A stretch of 64,000 bases of DNA from Rubripirellula reticaptiva (lineage in GTDB: Bacteria; Planctomycetota; Planctomycetia; Pirellulales; Pirellulaceae). A program made the position numbers and the translations under genes. Of the stretch, positions 27,567 to 37,258 are shown in pieces. Location of the stretch: contig NZ_SJPX01000006.1 of the NCBI RefSeq assembly GCF_007860175.1, positions 498,074 through 562,073 on the forward strand, read 5' to 3'. How positions within the stretch are numbered: the stretch's first letter is position 1; the number at the start of each line of letters is the position of its first letter. The notes under the pieces were generated by a model. That model was not told the origin of the DNA. It saw only the letters and a program-made list of their open reading frames with translations, and did not search any database.

Positions 27567-27582
27567 CGGCACAACATGTGCA
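27567..27582 (+). promoter_or_regulatory. Sigma-54-like -24/-12 site before SpoIIAA-like/GH130/N-ATPase
   Basis: CGGCACAACATGTGCA keeps the GGCAC element and GG-N10-GC spacing but has G instead of T at the first base of the -12 block, so it is the weakest of the five sites. It would start transcription about 60 nt before the second SpoIIAA-like gene. Confidence 0.5.
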
Positions 27583-27652
27583 TTACAAGTCTGTCGCCGA
27601 GGTCACTAAGACTTCCATCGTCATATCGAACGACAATCCAAGAAAACACCCC

Positions 27653-28048
27653 ATGCTCAAACACACATTGCTTTCACACGAGGGGATTCTGATTCTCGAA
27701 CCCTCCGAAACGCTAGAAGCTACTGACTTTGAAGCAGTGGTTCAGGACATTGACCCCTATCTCGCCGAGCATGATTCGCTGGCTGGAGTGATGATTTTCG
27801 TAAAGGCGTTTCCCGGTTGGTTGAATCTTGAAGCCGCGATTGGCCACTTGCAGCTCGTCGCAAACTATCACGCAAATATCCAACGACTCGCAATCGTTAG
27901 TGACAACGGTCTACTCACTGCCTTGCCAACATTCGCCGCTCACCTCGTCCATCCCCACGTCAAGCATTTCTCGGAATCCGAATATGAAGATGCGTTAGGC
28001 TGGTTGAAAGCGGCAAAAGAGTGTGAAGTCAGCAAAACCCCAGCGTGA
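27653..28048 (+). CDS. SpoIIAA-like (STAS-fold) protein, copy 2
   Basis: About 131 residues, with LLSHEGILILEPSETLEATD, then FVKAFPGWLNLEAAIGHLQL and IQRLAIVSDNGLL. The fold pattern is that of the first copy near glgP, but sequence identity between the two is low. No serine phosphorylation motif of true anti-anti-sigma factors is visible. The ATG is used, since the frame upstream of it overlaps the promoter-like site. It stands first in the plus-strand train that carries GH130 and the ATPase. Confidence 0.82.
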   Translation: MLKHTLLSHEGILILEPSETLEATDFEAVVQDIDPYLAEHDSLAGVMIFVKAFPGWLNLEAAIGHLQLVANYHANIQRLAIVSDNGLLTALPTFAAHLVHPHVKHFSESEYEDALGWLKAAKECEVSKTPA

Positions 28049-28109
28049 GTTCGCTCACAAAATCTTCTGTCTCTCGACCGCGTAACATCATCTTGCCCCA
28101 AACCTTGCG

Positions 28110-30685
<2,576 letters not shown>

Positions 30686-30695
30686 GGAAACAACG

Positions 30696-31103
30696 ATGTC
30701 GCCATCAAACATGAATCTCAAAGTCCTGCTGCCATTTCGTATCTTCGATCAAAAGACCGATGTACTGCGGATTGTTGCCGAGTCACGAGAGGGTTCATTT
30801 GGGCTGTTACCAAACCGGCTCGATTGCGTCGCTTCGTTAGTGCCCGGGATTCTGGTTTATGAAACGGACACCGACGGTGAAGTTTTTGTAGCAGTCGATG
30901 AAGGCGTCCTGGTCAAGACAGGCTATGACGTGTTGATTTCTGTTCGGCAAGCAATTGGTGGGGCAGACCTGTCACGGCTTCGTCATTCGGTCGAACAGGA
31001 GTTTCTGACACTCAGCGAATCCGAACGCAACGTGCGGTCGGTGATGGCGAAATTGGAGACAGGTTTCCTCCAACGCTTCGCTGGGTTTCAGCATGAACGA
31101 TGA
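30696..31103 (+). CDS. atpC: N-ATPase F1 subunit epsilon
   Basis: A 135-residue epsilon subunit with the beta-sandwich pattern (REGSFGLLPNRLDCVASLVP, GEVFVAVDEGVLV) and a short C-terminal helix pair. It starts at ATG after GGGA, 10 bases after atpD, and overlaps atpQ by 11 bases. Second gene of the N-ATPase operon; it links the gamma shaft to the c ring. Confidence 0.92.
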   Translation: MSPSNMNLKVLLPFRIFDQKTDVLRIVAESREGSFGLLPNRLDCVASLVPGILVYETDTDGEVFVAVDEGVLVKTGYDVLISVRQAIGGADLSRLRHSVEQEFLTLSESERNVRSVMAKLETGFLQRFAGFQHER

Positions 31104-31434
31104 AAACAATCAACTGCAACCTACGAACCCGACCTCGCCACTTGCGAAGCAGATTGATGCGAAGGCGAAACGCATGTTGAAAGCCAGAAGAAACCGTGCA
31201 CCAAACGTTTGGTTTGGATTGGGAATGATCGGACTGATCGGTTGGTCCGTGACGGTACCAACCCTAGTTGGTGCAGCACTTGGAATTTGGTTAGACAAAC
31301 ACCATCCTGGAAGCCATTCCTGGACACTGGCTTTACTGGTTACTGGACTCGCCATTGGCTGCCTGAATGCGTGGCACTGGGTCGCCAAAGAAGAAGCCGC
31401 CATGCATGACGATCAGGAGAATAGTGATGAATGA
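31093..31434 (+). CDS. atpQ: N-ATPase subunit AtpQ (AtpZ/AtpI-like)
   Basis: A 113-residue protein with a charged N-terminal third and two membrane helices: FGLGMIGLIGWSVTVPTLVG and TLALLVTGLAIGCLNAWHWV. The KHHPGSHSWTL loop between them is typical of the AtpI/AtpZ-like AtpQ of N-ATPase operons, proposed to help assemble the c ring. It overlaps both neighbours (atpC by 11 bases, atpR by 8). Confidence 0.88.
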   Translation: MNDENNQLQPTNPTSPLAKQIDAKAKRMLKARRNRAPNVWFGLGMIGLIGWSVTVPTLVGAALGIWLDKHHPGSHSWTLALLVTGLAIGCLNAWHWVAKEEAAMHDDQENSDE

Positions 31435-31747
31435 AACTCTACTTTTGCTAACGCTACTGGCCGCCGTCGCAGGCGTCTTGATTGGAATGATTTTCTTCGG
31501 GGGCCTGTGGTGGACCGTGAACAAGGGCATGACGTCTCGCTACGCCGCGTTTTGGTTTACAGGAAGTTTGATCCTACGAGTCGGCGTCGCGCTCGCAGGT
31601 TTTTATTGCATTGGACATAACAATTGGCAAATGATGTTGGCCTGCTTGCTCGGGTTCGTCATCGCGCGAGTTGTGGTGATGCGGTTGACTGGTCCGCGGC
31701 TACAACATCCTGCTTCGTCATCGACGGAGGTTCATCATGCACCTTAG
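31427..31747 (+). CDS. atpR: N-ATPase subunit AtpR
   Basis: A 106-residue membrane protein with three helices (LLTLLAAVAGVLIGMIFFGG, FTGSLILRVGVALAGFYC, MMLACLLGFVIARVVVMRLT). Two arginines lie within helices (LILRVG and VIARVVVMR). In N-ATPase operons AtpR is a conserved subunit found nowhere else, thought to contact the carboxylate-bearing c subunit. The ATG within GTGATGA overlaps the end of atpQ. Confidence 0.88.
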   Translation: MNETLLLLTLLAAVAGVLIGMIFFGGLWWTVNKGMTSRYAAFWFTGSLILRVGVALAGFYCIGHNNWQMMLACLLGFVIARVVVMRLTGPRLQHPASSSTEVHHAP

Positions 31748-32456
31748 TCCTGACGAACTGGTCTTCTGGCAGTATGCAGCCTTCAAGCTAAACGCCACGA
31801 TTGTCTACACCTGGGGGATCATGCTGTTGCTGGTCGTCGGGTCCAAGTTGATTACGCGGAATCTTTCCACAAGTCACACGCGGTCTCGTTGGCAGAACTT
31901 TCTTGAAATCATTGTGACGTCGATTGAAACTCAGATCGAACAAGTAGGCATCTCCAATCCTAGGAAGTATTTGGGGTTCCTGGGAACGTTGTTTCTATTT
32001 GTTGCTGCCGCGAGTCTCTGCACCATCATTCCAGTCTATGAACCACCCACCGGATCACTCTCCACCACGGCAGCTCTCGCCCTGTGTGTGTTTGTGGCGA
32101 TTCCAATGTTCGGTATCGAAGAACGCGGCTTGTTTGGCTACCTGAAATCGTACGTCGAACCGACGATCATCATGCTGCCGTTCAACATCATTAGCGAAGT
32201 GTCTCGCACACTGGCCCTGGCCGTGCGACTGTTCGGCAACATGATGAGCGGTGCGATGATTATCGGAATCCTACTGACGATCACGCCATTCATATTTCCC
32301 GTCGTGATGACGCTGCTGGGTTTATTGACCGGAATGGTCCAGGCATACATTTTCAGCATACTCGCAGCTGTCTATATCGCGGCAGCTACACAAGCGACAA
32401 AACGCAAACAGGATGTCGAGAACAAGCTCGACAATCAAGTTGCGAAAATCGCGTGA
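31737..32456 (+). CDS. atpB: N-ATPase F0 subunit a
   Basis: A 239-residue stator subunit with five to six helices. The conserved helix near the c ring reads EVSRTLALAVRLFGNMMSGA, with the essential Arg in LAVRLFGN, and the last helix is rich in small residues (VQAYIFSILAAVYIAAAT). It overlaps atpR by 11 bases and provides the ion half-channels. Confidence 0.95.
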   Translation: MHLSPDELVFWQYAAFKLNATIVYTWGIMLLLVVGSKLITRNLSTSHTRSRWQNFLEIIVTSIETQIEQVGISNPRKYLGFLGTLFLFVAAASLCTIIPVYEPPTGSLSTTAALALCVFVAIPMFGIEERGLFGYLKSYVEPTIIMLPFNIISEVSRTLALAVRLFGNMMSGAMIIGILLTITPFIFPVVMTLLGLLTGMVQAYIFSILAAVYIAAATQATKRKQDVENKLDNQVAKIA

Positions 32457-32496
32457 TGCAGCTCATACACCAACTACGCTCAATCAAGGAAAAATC

Positions 32497-32778
32497 ATGG
32501 ACAGCATTACCATTATCGGGGTGACCTCAATCATCTGTGCTGCATTCGCAACGAGCATCGGCTGCATGATGCCGGCAATTGCCGAGGGAAAAGCAGTAGC
32601 AACAGCGCTGACGTCGCTGGCGCAGCAGCCGGATGCCTCGTCAACCATAACGCGCACCCTGTTTGTTGGCCTGGCAATGATCGAATCTACGGCGATTTAC
32701 TGTTTCGTGATGTCGATGATTCTGATCTTTGCCAATCCGTTCTGGAATCACTTCATCACGCAGACGGTAGGAAATTAG
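32497..32778 (+). CDS. atpE: N-ATPase F0 subunit c
   Basis: A 93-residue hairpin subunit that forms the rotor ring. Helix 2 carries the ion-binding E63 in MIESTAIY, the E-S-T-x-I-Y pattern of sodium-binding c subunits. Helix 1 has a second carboxylate, E30 in PAIAEGKAV, a feature of N-ATPases. The glycine-rich packing motif of helix 1 is weak here (SIGCMMPAIAEG). ATG follows AAGGA with good spacing. The coupling ion cannot be settled from sequence alone; N-type rings with two carboxylates have been argued to be Na+ or H+ specific. Confidence 0.93.
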   Translation: MDSITIIGVTSIICAAFATSIGCMMPAIAEGKAVATALTSLAQQPDASSTITRTLFVGLAMIESTAIYCFVMSMILIFANPFWNHFITQTVGN

Positions 32779-32782
32779 TCTG

Positions 32783-33589
32783 ATGCTAATCGACTGGTTC
32801 ACTGTCGCCGCCCAAGCCGTCAACTTCCTTATTCTAGTGTGGTTGCTGAAGCGATTTCTTTACAAGCCGATCCTCGATGCCATTGATGCAAGAGAAAAGC
32901 GAATCGCTTCAGAACTCGCAGATGCCGACGCAAAACGCGTCGAGGCAAGCAAGGAACGAGAGGAGTTTCAGCAGAAGAATCGAGCGTTCGATCAGCAACG
33001 CCAGTCAATGTTGACCAAAGCCGCCAATGACGCAAATAGCGAACGCCAGCGATTGTTGGCAGACGCCAAAAATGCGGCCGAAACTATGCGAGCCAATCGC
33101 GACGATGCGCTCCACCGAGAACACGTTGCACTAAGCAAAGAGGTCACCTGCCGAACTCAGACGGAAGTCTTTGCTATCGCGCGAAAAGCTTTGACAGACT
33201 TGGCCAATCTCAGCCTTGAAGAACAAATAACAGACGTGTTCATCAGACGACTACAGGAACTCGATGATGACGAGAAAGCAGACTTTGCAGGTCCATCCGA
33301 CGCACAGGACAACTCGATGATCGTGCGAAGTGCGTTTGATTTACCCACAGCTCAGCGAGCCAAGCTCCAGGACGCGATCAATCGGGCGTTTTCGATGGAA
33401 GTCGCCCTGACGTTTGAAACCGTACCAGACGTGATCAGCGGCATTGAACTGACATCCAGCGGGCGGAAGATTTCATGGAGCATCGTGGAATATTTATCGT
33501 CGATGGAAAAACGCATTGGCGAGCTGCTTCAGGACCAATCTCAGCCTGTATCAAAGTCCGACCCCCAACCCCAGAAGAAGACTGGATGA
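32783..33589 (+). CDS. atpF: N-ATPase subunit b with a delta-like C-terminal domain
   Basis: A 268-residue protein: one N-terminal membrane helix ([20 protein letters not shown]), the b-type [17 protein letters not shown], a long charged coiled coil to about residue 150, then a globular part with the delta-like end [20 protein letters not shown]. No separate atpH is present in the operon, so this fusion supplies both the peripheral stalk and the delta connection to the alpha subunits. Normal b subunits have about 160 residues. The stop overlaps the atpA start (ATGA). Confidence 0.9.
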   Translation: MLIDWFTVAAQAVNFLILVWLLKRFLYKPILDAIDAREKRIASELADADAKRVEASKEREEFQQKNRAFDQQRQSMLTKAANDANSERQRLLADAKNAAETMRANRDDALHREHVALSKEVTCRTQTEVFAIARKALTDLANLSLEEQITDVFIRRLQELDDDEKADFAGPSDAQDNSMIVRSAFDLPTAQRAKLQDAINRAFSMEVALTFETVPDVISGIELTSSGRKISWSIVEYLSSMEKRIGELLQDQSQPVSKSDPQPQKKTG

Positions 33590-35139
33590 ACTCGGAATCA
33601 ACCAGCCTGCTGAACAGCTTTAACAGGGCGTTCGCCGACCTCCGTCAGGCGAGAGAAAGTTTTGCGCCTGAATTAATTGCACACGAGGTCGGTAGAATTG
33701 CAGCAGTCTCCACAGGAATTGCACGCGTTTCCGGACTGCCGGCAGTGGGCTCTGACGAATTAGTGAAGTTCCCTGGTGATGTCTATGGCATCGCCTTCAA
33801 CGTGGACGAGACCGAGGTTGGAGTTGTTCTGCTTGGCGATTACGCGCACCTGCACGCCGGCGACGAAGTGCAACGCACTGGCCGAGTCATGGATGTGGGG
33901 GTTGGAAGTCAATTGCTGGGACGCGTCATCAATCCATTGGGCCGACCGCTTGACGATCGCGGCCCCGTGGCCACCCGCCGGCGTCTTCCCATCGAACGCC
34001 CATCCGCTGCAATCATGGATCGCTCGCCCGTCAACGTACCGTTGCAAACGGGATTGAAAGTCGTTGATGCGATGATACCGATTGGCCGCGGTCAAAGAGA
34101 GCTGATCCTTGGCGACCGCCAAACCGGGAAGACGACGATCGCGATCGACACCATCCTCAACCAACGAGGCAAAGACGTCGTCTGTGTCTACTGCGCGATC
34201 GGCCAGCGAGCATCCGGAGTTGCCAAAGTGGTCGCAGCTTTGCGTGAAAATCATGCGATGGAGTACACGGTGGTCGTCGTCACCGAAGGAAATGACGCGC
34301 CCGGACTGGCATATATCGCTCCATACGCAGCGACCAGCATCGCCGAGCACTTCATGGAAGAAGGACGCGATGTGCTGATTGTTTACGACGACCTGACACA
34401 ACATGCTCGTTCCTACCGAGAACTGTCACTGTTGCTGCGCCGGCCGCCAGGTCGCGAAGCCTTTCCTGGTGATATTTTCTATATCCATTCACGATTGCTG
34501 GAACGATCCACCCACCTGCGAGCAGAACTTGGCGGCGGTTCACTGACGGCTTTGCCGATCATCGAAACCGAGGCTCAAAACATGTCGGCTTACATTCCGA
34601 CAAATCTGATTTCCATCACAGACGGGCAAATCTATCTCTCGCCATCGCTGTTCGAGCTTGGCGTTCTGCCAGCAGTTGACGTGGGCAAATCAGTTTCCCG
34701 CGTGGGTGGCAAAGCACAACATGCAGCCTATCGAGCAGTGGCCGGTGATCTGAAACTCGGATACGCACAGTTCGAGGAATTGGAAAGCTTCGCCCGCTTT
34801 GGTGCTCGCCTGGATGAGCCGACACTGAAGACGATCGAACACGGCAAACGCATTCGAGCATGTTTAAAGCAACCTGAACTGTCTCCGGTATCTGTCGCGG
34901 CACAGATAGCCGTACTGCTGGGGCTGACGGCGAAGCTCTTCGATACGATTCCGCTCGACAAAATCGTTTTAGCTGAGCGTGCTCTGACCGACGCTGCGGC
35001 CGATCTACCATCATATCTGTGTGCTCGATTCGAGACAGCGGATTCACTTAGCGACGATGACCGGCAAACGGTGATTGAAGTCGCCCGCAAAGCGCTCGAA
35101 CCATTTCAGGTCCCGTCATCGACAGGACCGAAACCATGA
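33586..35139 (+). CDS. atpA: N-ATPase F1 subunit alpha
   Basis: A 517-residue non-catalytic alpha subunit. The N-terminal barrel has [18 protein letters not shown], the P-loop is [13 protein letters not shown], and further signatures are [31 protein letters not shown], and the ending [10 protein letters not shown]. The start ATG overlaps atpF's TGA; the earlier in-frame start codon lies within atpF and is rejected. It pairs with AtpD in the hexamer. Confidence 0.96.
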   Translation: MNSESTSLLNSFNRAFADLRQARESFAPELIAHEVGRIAAVSTGIARVSGLPAVGSDELVKFPGDVYGIAFNVDETEVGVVLLGDYAHLHAGDEVQRTGRVMDVGVGSQLLGRVINPLGRPLDDRGPVATRRRLPIERPSAAIMDRSPVNVPLQTGLKVVDAMIPIGRGQRELILGDRQTGKTTIAIDTILNQRGKDVVCVYCAIGQRASGVAKVVAALRENHAMEYTVVVVTEGNDAPGLAYIAPYAATSIAEHFMEEGRDVLIVYDDLTQHARSYRELSLLLRRPPGREAFPGDIFYIHSRLLERSTHLRAELGGGSLTALPIIETEAQNMSAYIPTNLISITDGQIYLSPSLFELGVLPAVDVGKSVSRVGGKAQHAAYRAVAGDLKLGYAQFEELESFARFGARLDEPTLKTIEHGKRIRACLKQPELSPVSVAAQIAVLLGLTAKLFDTIPLDKIVLAERALTDAAADLPSYLCARFETADSLSDDDRQTVIEVARKALEPFQVPSSTGPKP

Positions 35140-36071
35140 GCGACACCATCGCCGGGCTCCGCCGAACAATCGATAGTGCCGGAGACCTGCAATCCGTCGT
35201 GAAGACAATGAAGGCGATGGCTGCTTCGAGCATTGGCCAATATGAACAATCCGTACGTTCGCTGGGCGACTACGCTCGAACGGTCGAACTGGGGTTGGGT
35301 GCGTGCTTTCGAGCAGCCGAAGCGGAAGCTTTATCTATGTCGACAGATAGCCTTCCGTCAACAAAATCAAACCCGCGCCTGATCGCTGCGGTTGTATTCG
35401 GTTCCGATCAAGGGTTGGTGGGCCAGTTCAACGAAGTCGTCGTGGAGTACGCTAGTAAAGCTCTTGCGGAGATGCGCGGCACACCAAAAGTCTGGGCCGT
35501 CGGCGAGCGTGCTCATTCACGACTAACCGATACCGGGTTGCCGGTACTCGGGCTTTTCAATGTGCCAAATTCCGTCAAAGCAATTACTCCTTTGATCGGC
35601 GAAATTCTTATTTCCGCTGAAGAACTTCGCATTCAAGGCCATGCCGTCGAGCTACATCTATTTTACAACCGCCCCATGTCCGCCGTGGTTTACGAACCGG
35701 TTCACCAGCAACTATTGCCTCTCGATGAGAGCTGGCAGCGTCGGCTGGCGACAACTCCCTGGCCAACTCATCACCCGCCGGAAGTCATGGGAAACCGCAC
35801 AAAGACACTGCGAACCCTGATTCGCGAGTACCTGTTCGTCTCACTCTTTCGAGCCTGCGCTGAATCACTGGCCAGCGAAAACGCCAGTCGTCTGTCCGCG
35901 ATGCAACGAGCTGAAAAGAACATCGAGGAATTGCTCGCAGACCTCAACAGCAAGTTCCACCGTCTACGTCAAAGCAGCATCGACGAAGAGCTTTTCGATG
36001 TCGTGTCCGGCTTTGAGGCGTTATCGGACGAACATCGGAGTAAACCGCCGAATCTGCGACATTCTCGCTAA
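35136..36071 (+). CDS. atpG: N-ATPase F1 subunit gamma
   Basis: A 311-residue central shaft subunit. The N-terminal helix reads [20 protein letters not shown] and the C-terminal helix contains [20 protein letters not shown], the paired coiled coil of gamma. The middle ([17 protein letters not shown]) is the Rossmann-like domain. It overlaps atpA by 4 bases and ends the nine-gene operon; the next gene begins about 165 bp later. Confidence 0.93.
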   Translation: MSDTIAGLRRTIDSAGDLQSVVKTMKAMAASSIGQYEQSVRSLGDYARTVELGLGACFRAAEAEALSMSTDSLPSTKSNPRLIAAVVFGSDQGLVGQFNEVVVEYASKALAEMRGTPKVWAVGERAHSRLTDTGLPVLGLFNVPNSVKAITPLIGEILISAEELRIQGHAVELHLFYNRPMSAVVYEPVHQQLLPLDESWQRRLATTPWPTHHPPEVMGNRTKTLRTLIREYLFVSLFRACAESLASENASRLSAMQRAEKNIEELLADLNSKFHRLRQSSIDEELFDVVSGFEALSDEHRSKPPNLRHSR

Positions 36072-36235
36072 CTGAGCGTCTTTGGGCGGACGGAGTTTGG
36101 TGGAGTGCCATCCAGAATGGACTAAAACACGCTTTGTCCGCCAACCCGACAGATATGTGATTTGCCTCTACAATACCGCACACTTTCACGTGGATTGCTA
36201 CACATGCCATCCCGAAACCTAGGTTTACACTCATC

Positions 36236-37258
36236 ATGAAAAATCTTGTTGGGGTGATTGCTCGTCTAGCCTTGGTTGTTGCCGTTGCGGGGGTAGGTTA
36301 TTTCGGTTGGCAATGGTGGCTCGCGCAACAACCTGAACCGCTGCCGCAGGGAATCGTGTTTGGCAATGGGCGGATTGAAGCGGTCCAGGTCGATGTTGCA
36401 ACCAAATACGCCGGTCGTGTCGAAGACGTTCTGGCACGCGAAGGAGATCTGGTTGAAAAGGGCCAGCTGCTGGTGCGAATGGATACACTCGAATTGGAAG
36501 CCGCCTTGGCGCAGACGCAAGCCCAATTTGCAGAAGCCGAACAAGCGATCACCCAGTCAGAGGCGATCCTACTTGAACGTGAAAGTGAGCTCAATCTCGC
36601 TGAAAGTACTCTGCGTCGCGCCGAAAAACTACTGCCTCAACGGGCGCTTTCACAAGAGGAATATGACCAAAAGAAAAGTCAGCGAGAAGTCGCCAGTGCG
36701 TCGGTGGCGGCTGCGAAAGCTTCGGTCAACACTGCAAAACGTTCAGCAGATGCCGCCAAGGCAGCCGTCAACCAAATCGAAGTCCAAATCGCCGACGCCC
36801 AGTTAAAGGCGCCTACCATCGGTCGCGTTTTGTATCGGCTTGCTGAAGAAGGCGAAGTCCTCGCCGCTGGCGGTAAGGTGATGACCTTGATGGATCTCAG
36901 CGATATCTACATGGAAATCTTCCTGCCGGCAAAGGACGCGACTCGGCTTTCCATTGGCGCCGATGCTCGGATCGTGCTTGATGTTGCCCCTGGTTACGCG
37001 GGAGTCGCCAAAGTTACCTTCGTATCGCCGGAAGCCCAGTTCACGCCGAAGCAAGTGGAGACTCAGGAAGAACGTGACAAGCTGATGTTCCGCGTCAAGG
37101 TTCATGTCCCGCACGACCAAGTCGTGAAGCACATCGAGAAAATCAAATCGGGCATCCGCGGAGTCGCATATGTGAAGCTCGACGATTCCGTCGCCTGGCC
37201 GGCTGAACTCAATCGCCTGTTCCCCGACGACCTTTCGCAGATGAAATACGAACGATGA
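36236..37258 (+). CDS. HlyD-family membrane fusion protein of an ABC exporter
   Basis: A 340-residue periplasmic adaptor. One N-terminal membrane anchor (VIARLALVVAVAGVGYFGWQ) is followed by a lipoyl-type half motif (VEKGQLLVRMDTLELEAAL), a long coiled-coil hairpin (about 85-185) and barrel domains. It resembles E. coli YhiI. Its stop overlaps the start of the ABC gene by 4 bases (ATGA), so the three genes from here form one operon for export of an unknown compound. Confidence 0.92.
   Translation: MKNLVGVIARLALVVAVAGVGYFGWQWWLAQQPEPLPQGIVFGNGRIEAVQVDVATKYAGRVEDVLAREGDLVEKGQLLVRMDTLELEAALAQTQAQFAEAEQAITQSEAILLERESELNLAESTLRRAEKLLPQRALSQEEYDQKKSQREVASASVAAAKASVNTAKRSADAAKAAVNQIEVQIADAQLKAPTIGRVLYRLAEEGEVLAAGGKVMTLMDLSDIYMEIFLPAKDATRLSIGADARIVLDVAPGYAGVAKVTFVSPEAQFTPKQVETQEERDKLMFRVKVHVPHDQVVKHIEKIKSGIRGVAYVKLDDSVAWPAELNRLFPDDLSQMKYER

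Noticed and set aside
36120-36150. GG-N10-GC pattern upstream of the HlyD-type gene
   Set aside because: It reads TGGAC...CACGCT and lacks both TGGCAC and TTGC; chance is more likely.
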